A DNA stretch of 47,372 nt, from contig CAZIPA010000015.1 of assembly GCA_964541085.1 (NCBI GenBank), positions 1 to 47,372 of the forward strand, given 5' to 3'. The translations under genes were made by a program, and so were the position numbers. The notes under the pieces were generated by a model that did not search any database, was not told the DNA's origin, and worked only from the letters and a program-made list of their open reading frames with translations. This DNA comes from UBA4644 sp964541085 (GTDB lineage: Bacteria > Bacillota > Clostridia > Oscillospirales > Butyricicoccaceae). This document shows positions 9,001 to 20,000 of this stretch, piece by piece (position 1 is the first letter of the stretch; every line of letters starts with the position of its first letter).

Positions 9001-9171
9001 CCCCACAAAATCTTCGATTTTGCAGGGACCCCCGGTGAATTTGACCGCCTCGGTCGCCGCACTTCTGCGGCTTCCTGCGGCATGACGCCGACACTTGTCG
9101 GCGGGGAGCCAAGGGGCTCTCCCCACGCCCGCAGGTGCTGAAGGGGCCCCCATAAAACCTGTTTTATGGGG
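9001..9171 (+). repeat. Interspersed repeat family B, single copy
   Basis: This segment contains CCCCACAAAATCTTCGATTTTG, then CCGCCTCGGTCGCCGCACTTC, CCTGCGGCATGACGCCG and a closing CATAAAACCTGTTTTATGGG hairpin. The same blocks recur as a 117-bp tandem array at 26611-27040 and in part at 24278-24316. It fills the gap between noc and the tRNA terminator; no gene is seen. Confidence 0.75.
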
Positions 9172-9175
9172 AAAT

Positions 9176-9191
9176 TGTTTCACATGAAACA
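9176..9191. promoter_or_regulatory. parS: parS-like centromere site 1
   Basis: TGTTTCACATGAAACA differs at one central base from the B. subtilis parS consensus TGTTTCACGTGAAACA. ParB/Spo0J loads here, spreads with CTP, and together with ParA segregates the origin region. It lies about 1.5 kb downstream of the parB gene end; a second site is at 12406. Confidence 0.9.
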
Positions 9192-9210
9192 TCGTTTTTC
9201 TTCTTTTACA

Positions 9211-9243
9211 AAAGAAAAAGGCCCAACCGTTTCCGATTGGGCC
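9211..9243 (-). terminator. Terminator for tRNA-Ser(UGA)
   Basis: On the minus strand GGCCCAATCGG, loop AAA, CGGTTGGGCC is followed by TTTTTCTTTT, immediately after the tRNA 3' end. The stem includes one mismatch or wobble. Confidence 0.85.
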
Positions 9244-9247
9244 TGTG

Positions 9248-9333
9248 TGGCGGAGAGTGTGGGATTCAAACCCACGGTACTTGCGTACGCCGGTTTTCAA
9301 GACCGGTGCCTTCAATCCCTCGGCCAACTCTCC
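9248..9333 (-). tRNA. tRNA-Ser(UGA)
   Basis: On the minus strand the sequence folds as a class II tRNA with long variable arm. The acceptor stem is GGAGAGT/ACTCTCC, discriminator G and encoded CCA; the D arm contains GGCCGAGGG, the anticodon loop is CTTGAAA giving anticodon UGA, and the T arm has GGTTTGAATCC. The gene lies immediately downstream of serS, which charges it. Confidence 0.95.
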
Positions 9334-9375
9334 GGATACAGGGGGCGGACAGCACGGCTGCCGCCCCGATTTTGT

Positions 9376-10677
9376 TTATTTGCAGTTTTCCTTCGTCAGC
9401 AGCTCCACGCCGCCCAGATAGGGCCGCAACACCTCGGGCACCTGCACAGAGCCGTCCTTCTGCTGATTCTGCTCCACCAGCGCGGGCAGAATGCGGGAGG
9501 TGGCCAGACCGGAACCGTTCAGCGTGTGGACAAACTCGGGCTTGCCGGTGGCCTCTCTCTTGAAGCGGATGTTGCCCCGGCGGGCCTGATAATCCCGGGC
9601 GTTGGACACGGAGGAAACCTCCTTGTAGCCGTTCATGGAGGGGATCTGAATCTCGATATCATAGGTGCGGGCCATGGAGGCAGAGCAGTCGCCCGCCGCC
9701 AGCTTCACCGTGCGGAAGTGGAAGCCCAGACCCTTTACCAGATTTTCCGCCTTTTTGACCAGCTCTTCAAAGGCTTCGTCGGACTTTTCCGGCAGAGTAT
9801 ACTGGAACATTTCCACCTTATTAAATTGGTGTCCCCGCACCATGCCCCGCTCGTCGGCCCGATAGGAGCCAGCTTCCCGCCGGAAGCAGGGGGTATAGGC
9901 GAACATTTTGTGGGGGAGATCGCTTTCCTTCAGCATCTCATCCCGGTAGAAGGAGGCCAGCGCCGCTTCTGCCGTGGGCAGCATATAATGCACCCGGCCC
10001 TCGTCGGTGGGGTTGGCGATTTTGTAAACCTCGTCGTCAAACTTGGGGAACTGTCCGGCAGTGAGGCCGCACTGATACTCCAGCATATGCGGGGGCAGGA
10101 TGAAGGTATACCCATCCTTCAGATGCTCGTTGATGAAATAATTCAGCAGGGCCCATTCCAGCCGGGCACCCATGCCCTTGTACAGCCAGAAGCCGTTGCC
10201 GCCCATTTTCACGCCCCGCTCATAGTCGATGAGGCCCAGAGCGGTACACAGCTCCACATGATTTTTCGGGTCAAAATCAAAGGAATGAGGCTGGCCAAAA
10301 TAGCGCAGCGGCTCGTTGTTTTCCTTGCCGCCGGGGAGAAGATCCTCGTCGGGCAGATTGGGCAGCGCCAGCATCAGCGTGCGATATTCCTGCTCCACTG
10401 CGGCGATGGCAGCGTTTTTGCCCTTGATCGTCTCCTTCAGGGTGTTCATTTCCGCGAAAATGGGCGCCACATCCTCGCCGGCCTTTTTCCGGGCGGGGAT
10501 CTCTTTGGAAACGGCATTCTGCCGGGCCTTCAGCTGATCCGTCTCGGAAACCAGCGCCCGCCGCTGCTCGTCCAGCTCCAGAATACGCGCGATATCGGCC
10601 CGGGCGTCCTTGCCCTTCCGGCCCAGCAGCTCGATGATGTGCTCCGGCTGCTCCTTGATGCGTTTGATATCCAGCAT
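9376..10677 (-). CDS. serS: Seryl-tRNA synthetase
   Basis: A 433-aa class II aminoacyl-tRNA synthetase of normal family length. It attaches serine to tRNA-Ser through seryl-adenylate. The N-terminal residues (about 1-100) form the long antiparallel coiled-coil that grips the tRNA-Ser variable arm (ELDEQRRALVSETDQLKA). The catalytic domain has motif 2 (PCFRREAGSYR) and motif 3 (GSGLATSRILPALVEQNQ). GGAGG precedes the ATG. It is 20 bp downstream of parB in the parA-parB-serS operon and directly upstream of tRNA-Ser(UGA). No T-box leader is possible at this spacing, so expression seems tied to the partition genes. Confidence 0.97.
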   Translation of the reverse strand: MLDIKRIKEQPEHIIELLGRKGKDARADIARILELDEQRRALVSETDQLKARQNAVSKEIPARKKAGEDVAPIFAEMNTLKETIKGKNAAIAAVEQEYRTLMLALPNLPDEDLLPGGKENNEPLRYFGQPHSFDFDPKNHVELCTALGLIDYERGVKMGGNGFWLYKGMGARLEWALLNYFINEHLKDGYTFILPPHMLEYQCGLTAGQFPKFDDEVYKIANPTDEGRVHYMLPTAEAALASFYRDEMLKESDLPHKMFAYTPCFRREAGSYRADERGMVRGHQFNKVEMFQYTLPEKSDEAFEELVKKAENLVKGLGFHFRTVKLAAGDCSASMARTYDIEIQIPSMNGYKEVSSVSNARDYQARRGNIRFKREATGKPEFVHTLNGSGLATSRILPALVEQNQQKDGSVQVPEVLRPYLGGVELLTKENCK

Positions 10678-10697
10678 GATGATTCCTCCAAACTCCT

Positions 10698-11561
10698 TTA
10701 TCCTTCGGCTTTGGGATCGTGGACAGCCTTCAATGCCAGACAGACGGCCTCCAGATCCTCGTTTCCGTAATATTCAATGGTCAGCGTACCCTTTTTCGCC
10801 CCGTGACGGATGGTGATTTTGTGGCCAGTCTCGGCGCTCATGGAGCGTTCCAGATCCTGCACATAAATATCCGGGGTCTTTTCTCTGGCGGGGCGGGGGG
10901 CCTTCAGCAGCTGTCTGACCAGCGCCTCCGTCTGCCGCACATTCAGCTGCTGCTCCAGCACCTGTTGGGCCGCCTGGGTGATTTTCTCCGACGATTCCAG
11001 CGGCAGCAGTGCCCGGGCGTGACCGGCGGAGAGCTTCTTTTCCCGCAGCAGCGCCGCCACCGTCTCCGGCAGCGACAGCAGACGCATGGCGTTGGTCACG
11101 GCGGGACGGGACACGCCCACCCGGTTGGCCGCCTGCTCCTGGGTCAGACCCAGCTCCTGAATCAGCCGGCGATAGCCCTCGGCCTCTTCCATGGGATTCA
11201 GATCCTCCCGCTGGAGATTTTCAATCAGGGCCAGAGCATAGGCGCTCTGCTCGTCCACATCCAGCACAATGGCGGGAATCTCATGAAGACCGGCCAGACG
11301 GCTGGCCCGCCAGCGGCGCTCACCGGCGATGATCTGATAGGTATCTCCGGTTTTCCGCAGGGCGATGGGGGTGATGACCCCGTTTTCCCGAATGCTCTGG
11401 GCCAGCTCCTCCAGCTTTTCCGGGTCAAACTCCCGCCGGGGCTGCCGGGGATTGGGCTCGATTTCTGAGATGCGAATGCCGGTGGGGGTTCCGGCGGACA
11501 CGGCCTCTTCCATGGGGATCAGAGCGTCCAGACCCCGACCCAGACCTTTTCCCTTTGCCAT
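10698..11561 (-). CDS. parB: Chromosome partitioning protein ParB/Spo0J
   Basis: A 287-aa ParB. The N-terminus MAKGKGLGRGLDALIP is diagnostic of chromosomal ParB. The CTPase/clamp domain shows NPRQPRREFD, IAGERRWRASRLAG (CTP-binding GERR motif) and ENLQREDLNP; the helix-turn-helix is LTQEQAANRVGVSRPAVTNA, followed by the dimerisation tail. It binds parS, slides as a CTP-dependent clamp, loads SMC and stimulates ParA. Its ATG shares one base with the TGA of parA (TGATG), implying translational coupling. Two parS-like sites are at 9176 and 12406. It is distinct from the Noc-like paralogue at 8181. Confidence 0.96.
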   Translation of the reverse strand: MAKGKGLGRGLDALIPMEEAVSAGTPTGIRISEIEPNPRQPRREFDPEKLEELAQSIRENGVITPIALRKTGDTYQIIAGERRWRASRLAGLHEIPAIVLDVDEQSAYALALIENLQREDLNPMEEAEGYRRLIQELGLTQEQAANRVGVSRPAVTNAMRLLSLPETVAALLREKKLSAGHARALLPLESSEKITQAAQQVLEQQLNVRQTEALVRQLLKAPRPAREKTPDIYVQDLERSMSAETGHKITIRHGAKKGTLTIEYYGNEDLEAVCLALKAVHDPKAEG

Positions 11562-12322
11562 CAGACTGCGCCTCCCTGCCGTAAAAATTCCTCCGCGACC
11601 CCGTTGTAGGCTGCCGCCCCCCGGGAAAGCCGGTCATAGGCGATCACCGGCAGACCGTGGCTGGGGGCCTCGGAAAGCCGCACATTCCGGGGGATCACGG
11701 TTTTGTAAACCTTTTTGCCAAAATATTTTTTCACTTCCTCCGCCACCTGAATGGTCAGGTTGGTGCGGCCGTCATACATGGTGAGCACGATGCCCTGAAT
11801 GTCCAGCGTGGGGTTCAGGCTGCGCTTGACCGCCCGGATGGAGGCCACCAGCTGGCTCAAACCCTCCAGCGCATAATATTCGCACTGCATGGGGACAAGA
11901 ATGCTGTTGCAGGCCGTGAGGGCGTTCACCGTCAGCAGACCCAGACTGGGAGGACAGTCGATGAAAATATAATCAAACTGCTGCTGCACCGGCTCCAGCG
12001 TTTCCTTCAGCCGTTTTTCCCGGTGGGGAATGTCGCTGATCTCCAGCTCGGCTGCCGCAAGACGGATATCGGAGGGGAGGACGGTGCAATATTTGGTGCG
12101 CACCAGACATTCGGAGGCGGGCACGCCGTCCACAATGCAGTCATACACCGTGCGTCCCGCTTTGGCCTCCACGCCCAGCCCGGAGCTGGCATTGCCCTGG
12201 GGGTCAAAGTCGCACAGCAGCACCCGTTTTCCCTTTGCCGCCACGCAGCAGGCCAGGTTTACCGCCGTGGTTGTCTTGCCCACGCCGCCCTTCTGATTGG
12301 CTACCGCAACGATCTGCGCCAT
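11561..12322 (-). CDS. parA: Chromosome partitioning ATPase ParA/Soj
   Basis: A 253-aa deviant Walker A ATPase, the family's usual length. It has NQKGGVGKTTTAVNLA near the N-terminus, CDFDPQGNASSG (Walker A' region) and YIFIDCPPSLGLLTVNAL (Walker B). ATP-bound dimers coat the nucleoid and are released by ParB, moving the origin. It leads the operon parA-parB-serS, with a consensus promoter at 12356-12384 and a parS-like site just beyond it. In Firmicutes, Soj also regulates DnaA; that role here is inference. Confidence 0.96.
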   Translation of the reverse strand: MAQIVAVANQKGGVGKTTTAVNLACCVAAKGKRVLLCDFDPQGNASSGLGVEAKAGRTVYDCIVDGVPASECLVRTKYCTVLPSDIRLAAAELEISDIPHREKRLKETLEPVQQQFDYIFIDCPPSLGLLTVNALTACNSILVPMQCEYYALEGLSQLVASIRAVKRSLNPTLDIQGIVLTMYDGRTNLTIQVAEEVKKYFGKKVYKTVIPRNVRLSEAPSHGLPVIAYDRLSRGAAAYNGVAEEFLRQGGAV

Positions 12323-12355
12323 GATGCACGCTCCCTCCGTGAAAATCTGACTTCT

Positions 12356-12384
12356 ATTATAAGCGCATCCCCGGGAGATTGCAA
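12356..12384 (-). promoter_or_regulatory. Sigma-A promoter of parA-parB-serS
   Basis: On the minus strand TTGCAA (12384-12379), 17 bp, TATAAT (12361-12356). The spacer contains TCTCCCGGGGAT, which matches 10 of 14 positions of the Noc-binding consensus ATTTCCCGGGAAAT, so Noc might occlude this promoter. The promoter call is strong; the Noc site is speculative. Confidence 0.8.
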
Positions 12385-12405
12385 GTGTGTTTTGCAGGAA
12401 GGGAA

Positions 12406-12421
12406 GGTTTCATGTGAAACA
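12406..12421. promoter_or_regulatory. parS: parS-like centromere site 2
   Basis: GGTTTCATGTGAAACA matches the B. subtilis parS consensus at 14 of 16 positions and, read on the other strand, resembles site 1 at 9176. It lies about 22 bp upstream of the parA promoter -35, so ParB bound here could also tune the operon. Confidence 0.8.
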
Positions 12422-12437
12422 ATTTACCTTCCTGCTT

Positions 12438-12854
12438 GGCTCTCTCTCTGGGAGAGCTGTCACCGCAGGTGACTGAGAGGGCTGCAATAGAATTGCAAAT
12501 AATCCCACAGATTTTATCGCTCAATAATTTATAGCATAATCATCCCCTGCCGGGGGCGGTACTTTCGTGTGGACGAAAGTACCCAAAGGCCAGCGGAGGG
12601 GTGTTGCGATACCCCCCTCCTGCACCACCCCTAACGCCCGCTCAGTCGCCGCGGGGCTTCCCACTGAACAAGCGGGACGCTGTTACAACCCTTCGTCCCC
12701 CGTCCTTCACGCACAAAGTGCGCTTCACGCCGCAGGGCATCGCTTCACGCCGCAGGCGCATCACTTCCCCCAATCCCCGCAGGGATATCATCGCCGAAGG
12801 CGATTTCATCTTCGCAGAAGATTTCACCGGCGAAGCCGATATCATTGCGCCGCC
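12438..12854 (+). repeat. Composite interspersed repeat family A, copy 2
   Basis: In order: a hairpin module (GGCTCTCTCTCTGGGAGAGC ... GACTGAGAGGG), an AT-richer module (GCTCAATAATTTATAGCATAATCATCCCC), a perfect hairpin GGTACTTTCGT/ACGAAAGTACC, the block CCTCCTGCACCACCCCTAAC, and finally small REP cassettes ending in GATATCATTGCGCCGCC. The same order of modules is found inverted at 24319-24682. It occupies most of the 690-bp gap between parA and the cohesin-like gene; no coding region is seen in it. Confidence 0.8.
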
Positions 12855-13012
12855 ACCCCGGCTGCTACCCTGCTAATGCGCCAGCAACCGCAAAAAGCGG
12901 CACAAATAGCGGTTGCAATTCTTAAGAAATCGCTTTATAATATAGGATGGTCTGTCTGCTTGCAAGGGAGACGACAGACTGTAAATTTCTGGAGACAGGA
13001 AGGAAGAGTACT

Positions 13013-14032
13013 ATGAAGAAACGAATGCTGAGCCTGCTGCTGGCGGCGGTGCTGCTTTGCAGCCTCACCGTTGGCGCGTGGGCCGTGGACGGCAGCCGGG
13101 TACAGGCTGAAGCCACCGTGCAGGACGGCGAGGTGACGCTGGTGCTGTATGCCGGAGAGGATACCTTCAACGGCAATCTCCGCATCAGCTACGACCGCAG
13201 CGAGCTGGTGTATGTGGAGACGACCTCCGATACCACCGTTTACAGCGCGGAGCAGGAGCGGGGAAATGTGACCCTGGGCTATGCGCTGAGCACGGCGAAC
13301 ACCCTCCGTGCAGGAGAGGAAATCGCCCGTCTGCACTTTACCAAGGACGGCGACTGGCTGCGTTCCTACATCGGTGTTACCGTGGAAAACTGGAACAAGC
13401 AGATCGGCCTGATGGAAACGCAGGCTGTCGCCATTGTGGCCGACGGCTCCATTCCCCCGGTGGGCCCCCAGCCCCAGCCGGAGGAGCCTGAACAGCCCGA
13501 TCAGCCCCAGCAGCCGGAGCAGCCTCAGGTGCGCTTTGACGATGTGATCCCCGGCAGCTGGTATGAGGATGCGGTGTATGACTGCGTGGAAAAGGGCTAT
13601 CTGAAGGGCATTGGCAACAATCTCTTTGGGCCCGGTGTGGAAATGAACCGTGCCATGCTGGTGACGCTGCTGGCCCGGCGAGAGGGCGTGGATACCTCCG
13701 CAGACAGCCACTGGTATGCCGCCGGACAGGCGTGGGCCATGGAAAACGGTGTTTCTGACGGCACCAACATGACCGCCAACATCACCCGGGAGCAGCTGGT
13801 GACCATGCTGTACCGCTATGCCCAGCTGAAGGGCTATGATGTGTCCGCCCGGGCCGATCTGAGCACCTTTGCGGACGCGGACACCGTTTCCGTATGGGCA
13901 AAGGATGCCATGGAATGGGCCGTGGCCGTTGGTCTGATCGGCGGCACGGAGCAGGGACTGGAGCCCGGCGCGGCTGCTACCCGCGCGCAGGTTGCGCTGG
14001 TGATCTGCCGCTTTGACGCTCTGGTGAAATAA
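13013..14032 (+). CDS. Cohesin-like domain plus SLH surface-anchor protein
   Basis: A 339-aa exported protein. It has a signal peptide (KKR then hydrophobic core, AWA cleavage near 24), a beta-rich cohesin-like domain at about 30-142 (FNGNLRISYDRSELVYVE, then GNVTLGYAL and AGEEIARLHFT, the usual cohesin landmarks), a Pro/Gln/Glu linker at 148-172 and three SLH repeats to the end (FDDVIPGSWYEDAVYDCVEKG; WYAAGQAWAMENGVSDG; FADADTVSVWAKDAMEWAV). SLH domains hold proteins on pyruvylated secondary wall polymers. GGAAGGA precedes the ATG. The next gene, 20 bp on, carries a dockerin-like module, so this protein may dock that protease at the cell surface. SLH and signal calls are firm; cohesin is by pattern. 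Confidence 0.85.
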   Translation: MKKRMLSLLLAAVLLCSLTVGAWAVDGSRVQAEATVQDGEVTLVLYAGEDTFNGNLRISYDRSELVYVETTSDTTVYSAEQERGNVTLGYALSTANTLRAGEEIARLHFTKDGDWLRSYIGVTVENWNKQIGLMETQAVAIVADGSIPPVGPQPQPEEPEQPDQPQQPEQPQVRFDDVIPGSWYEDAVYDCVEKGYLKGIGNNLFGPGVEMNRAMLVTLLARREGVDTSADSHWYAAGQAWAMENGVSDGTNMTANITREQLVTMLYRYAQLKGYDVSARADLSTFADADTVSVWAKDAMEWAVAVGLIGGTEQGLEPGAAATRAQVALVICRFDALVK

Positions 14033-14052
14033 CAGCAGAAAGGATGTTCCTC

Positions 14053-17000
14053 ATGAAGAATACCGCTCTGAAGCGCCTGCTTGCGCTGGCTCTCAGTGCC
14101 GCCATGGTGCTGGGTCTGGCCATGACCGGCGTTTCGGCCGAGGGGAGAGAGCAGGAGGGCCTGTTTTATGAAAAGCTGGATGCCTCTGCCGTTTCCGCTC
14201 AGCTGAAAAATACCGATACCCCCGTGGAGGAAATCACCCAGTCCCTCTATGCAGAGGATGAGCTGGTGCGTGTGACCATCGTTATGGAAAGCCAGCCTGC
14301 GCTGGTGCAGGCCGGTGACGAGCTCTCTCTGGAGCAGGCCCAGGCCCAGCTGCTGAAGGAGCAGGCCAAGGTGGAAAAGGCCATCTCCCGCCAGGCGCTG
14401 GACGGCCAGCCGCTGGACAGAGTTTGGAATCTGACGCTGGTTTCCAATGCCATCTCCGCCAATGTGGAATATGGCAAAATTGAAGCCATCCAGCAGGTGA
14501 AGGGCGTGGCCGCCGTGGTGCTGGAGACGAAATATATGCCTCTGGCCGATGCGGATCCCACCAACATCGTGGCCCAGACCATGACCGGCGCCAATCAGGT
14601 GCAGGCCACCGGCTATACCGGCGCAGGCACCCGCATTGCCGTGATTGATACCGGTGTGGACACCGATCATCAGTCCTTTGCCGAAGAACCCTTCAGCTAT
14701 GCCCTGAGCCAGCTGGAAGGGGAGTATGACCTGCTGGATACGGCGGAGATCGAGGGCGTGCTGCCCCGGCTCCATGCCTATGAAAAGGCCGAGGGCGACC
14801 TGACGGCCCAGCAGCTGTACATCAGCAAAAAGATTCCCTACGGCTTTAACTACATCGACAACAATCTGGATGTGACCCACGACAACGACGCCCAGGGCTC
14901 TCACGGCTCTCATGTGGCGGGTATCGCCGCCGCCAACCGGTATGTTTCTGCCGGCCGTGTCTTTGATGTGGACAATGTGTATGACTTTGACGGCGACCGG
15001 AACTTTGATGTGGACGATGTGCAGGCACTGATGAACTATATCATTCAGGGCCGGGCCATCCCCAACGAGGAGCGGGCCGACCGGGACGGCGACGGTGTGC
15101 TCACCGATTACGATGCCCATCTGCTGCTGGATCTGCTGGAGCAGGACTATATTTCCGCAGCGGAAGAGGTGGGTGTCAGCGGCGTGGCTCCCGATGCCCA
15201 GATCCTTGCCATGAAGGTGTTCGGCGCTGCCGGCGGTGCCTATGATTCCGACTATATGGCCGCCGTGGAGGACGCTGTCCTGCTGGGCTGCGACACCATC
15301 AATATGTCTCTGGGCGCAAGCTGGCCCGGATTCTCCCACAGCTATACCTATCAGTGGTACGATCAGGCAGTGGAGACGCTGGCGGAGACCGGCGTGGTGC
15401 TGTGCGTGTCTGCCGGTAACTCCTATGCCTGGGCCTATAATGACGATGCCTACGGTCTGATGTATGCCGACGAGGTGGAAGCGGGCAGCGTTACCAATCC
15501 CGCCGGTTATGCCAACGCCATGGCCGTGGCCAGTGCGGAAAATGTGGGCTCTGTGGTGGATATTACCACGGTCTTCTCCGGAAAGGGAGAGACGGTGAAT
15601 GCGGTCTTTACCTCCGAGGCCGTCAGCTCCGGCAGCAACGCTCCCTGGAGCTCTCTGGATCCCGAGGTGGAGGGTGCAGACTATGAAACCGTATTTCTGG
15701 GCGATCCCTCCGCACTGCTGCAGGGCGAGAAGCAGGAGGACACCACCGTTTATGCCGGCTCTGCCGAGGATTTCAGCGGCTATGACTTCACCGGCAAGGT
15801 TGTGCTGGTGGCCCGGGGCAACGGCGTGTCCTTTGCGGACAAGCATATGAATGCCGCCCTGTCCGGCGCAGCGGCTGTCATTATTTATAATAATGAGCCC
15901 GGCGTGGTGTATGCCAATCTCACCGGCTCTGACGCCACCATCCCCTGCGGCATGATCTCCCGGGAGGAGGCGGCGGAAATCTTTGCCCTGTGCGGCAAAA
16001 ATGACGCAGGCGTGTATACCGCCAAGCTCCATGTGGCCTGCGGCCTGAATGTGGACTGGGGCGAGGGCAGCGCCGTTTCCATGAGCGACTTTTCCTCCTG
16101 GGGCGTTATCGGTGATCTGAGCATCAAGCCCGATATCACGGCCCCCGGCGGCGGCATCTATTCCGTCAACGGCACGGACAGGAGCGGCAGCGCCTATGAA
16201 ACCATGTCCGGCACCTCTATGGCCTCTCCCCATGCAGCCGGTATCGCTGCGCTGGCCATTCAGTATATCCGGGAAAGCGGTCTGGCCGACACCGAGGCGC
16301 AGGTGCGCCGTCTGGCCCAGTCTCTCATGATGTCCACCGCAAAGCCGGTGATCGAGCAGGAGACCGGTGTGGAATATTCCGTGCGCAAGCAGGGCTCCGG
16401 TCTGGCCAGCGTGCCCGCCATTGTGGCAGCCCGTTCCTATGTGCTGGTGGACGGTCAGCCCGACGGCAAGGTGAAGGCCGAGCTGGGCGACGGCAAGCAG
16501 GATCGCAGCTTTACCTTTACCATCTACAACCGCAGCGAGACGGAGACGGTGTTTGATCTGTCTGCCTCTCTGCTCACCCCCGCCACCGTGGTGGAGGACG
16601 GCAACGCCCTGACGGATACCCGCATGGAGAAGCTGGCAGCCAATGCTACCTTCAGCACCGGCAGCAGCGTCACCGTGCCCGCCAACGGTCAGGCCCAGGT
16701 GACTGTGACCGTCTCCGTGCCCGAGGAAGAGGCGCAGCGGCTCTATGCTCTGGGCCACACCAACGGCTTCTTTGTGGAGGGCTATATCTACGCCGTGCCC
16801 CGTGCCGACGAGGAGGGCGCGCAGGATGTGACCCATTCCATCCCCCTGCTGGGCTGGTATGGCAGCTGGTCCGATCCCTCCATGTTTGACGAGGGCTCCT
16901 ATATTGAGAAGTATTACGGCACCCAGCAGCGTCCCAGCCACATCACCTACGCTGTGGACGAAAGCGGCTATACCCTGAATACCAATCAGAAGAATATGCT

Positions 17001-20000
17001 GGCCTGGACCATCACCGGCCTGAACTCCGGCATGGCCTACAGCGGCAATGTGTACAGCGGCGGCATGACGGCTTCCGGTGAGGCCGGCGGCGATTCCTCC
17101 TATATCGAGGCCCGCAATGCCATCAATGTCACCGACGATGCCTACTGGCAGTTCTACGGCTTCTTCCCCACGCTGATCCGCAACGCGGTGGACGCCGATC
17201 TGTTCGTCACCGATGACGAGGGCAACGAGCTGTACCGGGATGATATGGAAGGCTATGTGATGTACGCCAACTTCTATTACACCGGTCTGGCCTCCTGGAT
17301 CGACTATACCACCTCCAGCGGCTTTACCATCACCGACTGGAGCTTTGCCTCCCAGCTGGAGGACGGCACCCATCTGAACATCGCTCTGGGTATGCTGCCC
17401 GAGTATTATCTCAGCGATGAGGACTATTACAGCAATTTCGATTACGATTCCTACTACGGCGATGTGCTGTTTATGGGCTATGAGATGGACGATGCCCACT
17501 GGACGGACGGAACGCTGGGCGAAGGCTGCTTTATGCGTACCGGCTTTACCGTGGACAACACCGCCCCCGATCTGGCACAGGCGCTGACGCTGGAAAACGG
17601 CCAGCTGCGCTTTGCGGTGCAGGACAATGAATATGTGGCCGCTGTGATCCTGCTGGACGGCAACGGCCGCAGCGCACTGGAGTATTTCTATCCCGATATG
17701 CCCGAAAACGCCCGGGGCACGGCTGTTTCCGGCAGCTTTGACCTGACGGATTATGAGGGCGAGCGGGCTGTGCTGGCCATCTGTGACTATGCCGGCAACG
17801 AGACCTATTATGCCGTCAACCTGAACGGTCTGGGCGAAAGCTTCGGCGATCTGGTGGCCTTCCAGTATGGCGACGGCTGGGTGAATGAGGAGCAGAGCTG
17901 GGTCAGCTTTAACACCGATGTGAATCTGGACGAGCTGAATCTGTACACCGATGTGATCCCCATGGTCTGCGCCGAATATGTCAACGGCATCATCTTTGCC
18001 CAGGACAGCAACGGCAAGCTCTACGGCATCCGCTATGAGGACTTCCTTGCCGGAGCCATCGGCGATCTGGAGAGCACCTATATCACCAAGCTGGAAAATG
18101 TCTATCAGGATCTGGCTTACAGCTATAAGGAAGGCAAGCTTTACGGCCTGCTGACCACCGAAGACGGTGACGGCTATCCCACCTCCGAGCTGCTTTCCAT
18201 CAATCTGAACGGCTCCTATTGGGATGAGGACCGCTGGCGTCAGGTGGAAGCCTATGAAGAAAGCTCTGCCGTGACCCGCGGCGGTCTGTACGGTCTGGCT
18301 ATGGCCATCGACGACGAAGGCACGGTCTATGTGCTGGGCTCCACCTATGACTGGGACACCGAGGATATGTCTGAAACTGCGCACCTGTGGAGCGTGGGCG
18401 TGGAGTATAACGAGTGGACCTATTGCTGGGAGCTGGGCTGGAGAATGGACGAGATCGGCGATACCGGCCTGCCCATGGATTATCTCCAGTCCATGACCTG
18501 GAACCACAATGACGAGACGCTGTACTGGGCCCAGTTCAGCGATCCCAGAAAGCCCGTCACCCTGCAAAAAGTCGATCCCGAAACGGCGGAATGCACCCAG
18601 GTGGGCACGCTGAGCACCGAAACCTGCGCCATGTTCGCGCCGCTTACGGCAGAAACCGCCGCAAAGGACGAGCACAGCAACACCCCCGTCTTTGACGGCA
18701 GCGAGGTGGCCCAGCCCATCCTGTCCGCCACCATGCTCACCATGAACAAAAACGCCACCGAGACCCTTTCCTGCACCTTTGAGCCCTGGTACAGCGCACA
18801 TACCGATGTGGTCTGGAGCTCCAGTGACGAAAGCGTTGCCACGGTGAACCAGAAGGGCAAGATCACCGCCATCGACGAGGGCACCTGCGTGATTACCGTT
18901 GCCAACGCCGAGGACGAGAGCCGCTTTGCCACCTGTCAGGTGACGGTAGCCGCCCTGTCTCTCAACATCGAGGGCATTGTGTCCTTCTCCGATACCAATA
19001 TCACCGCCGCCGGCGGCAGCCGCTATTACAGCTATCAGCTGGAGAACGGCGAAAGCTCCATGGAGCTGGGCGCACTGGTGAGCACCAAAGAGATCGGCGA
19101 AGCGCAGGATATCAGCCTGCCCACCCAGATCTCTGCCGCCACCCTGGGCAGAAACGGCAACCTGTGGGCCGCCGAGTGGGGCAGCAGCGGTATGTTCTAT
19201 GAAATCGACCCGGAGACCATGGAGGTCAAAAACTGGGTCCAGCCGGTGGGCGGCGATTACACCTACGGCATGACCTACAGCAAATCGCTGGATCTCTATA
19301 CCACCATCGCCAACTACGATCTGTTTGTGGATCTGTCGCTGGACAAGAAGATGGAAGAAGAGATGCTGGCCATGGACGATTTCACCCAGTATCACCGTCT
19401 CAACCTGATTCCCTATCTGGAGGCCTCTGACCAGAACTTCGGCACCGGCGAAAACGGCAACGGTTCTCTGGTGGATGTGGTGCTGGCCGGTATCACCGTG
19501 GTGGAGGAGCCCTATACCTACGAGAGCAACTATAAGGATTATCTGGGCCAGTGGGATTATAACAACAGCATGACCTACACCTCCGATGTGACCTATGTGC
19601 TGCTGGACAATGTGGGCAGACTGTGGTATATCGACCGGATCCCCGGCTTCAAGACGCTGACCATGGAATATGAGGACTATGACTGGATGACGGGCCAGCC
19701 CATCACCGTGGTCACCACCTATTACTACACCGCGGACACCGTGGAGGATGCCATGTACGGCGACGGAATGCTGCTGACCAGCGACTATCTGCCCAACGGC
19801 CTGATGTTCCTGGAGGACACCGACGAAAACGGCAATGGCATCGCCACCGGCTTCTATATCCGTGAGATTCAGGAGACCCAGCTGACGAATCTGTATCGCG
19901 GCGGCACCATGCCCCGTTACAGCTACACCTTCAACGATCTCTACTATGTGGGCAAAACCGAGGACGGCGCACCCATGTTCGTCCTGTCCCTGTACGATTT

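Noticed and set aside
9001..9171. Hairpins here considered as the noc terminator
   Set aside because: They belong to repeat family B found at other sites and lack a T tract; noc may still terminate within them, but there is no specific evidence.
12567..13012. Possible coding region in the gap before the cohesin-like gene
   Set aside because: The frame runs through the interspersed repeat and its hairpins, which recur elsewhere in other frames; no ribosome site or recognisable protein.
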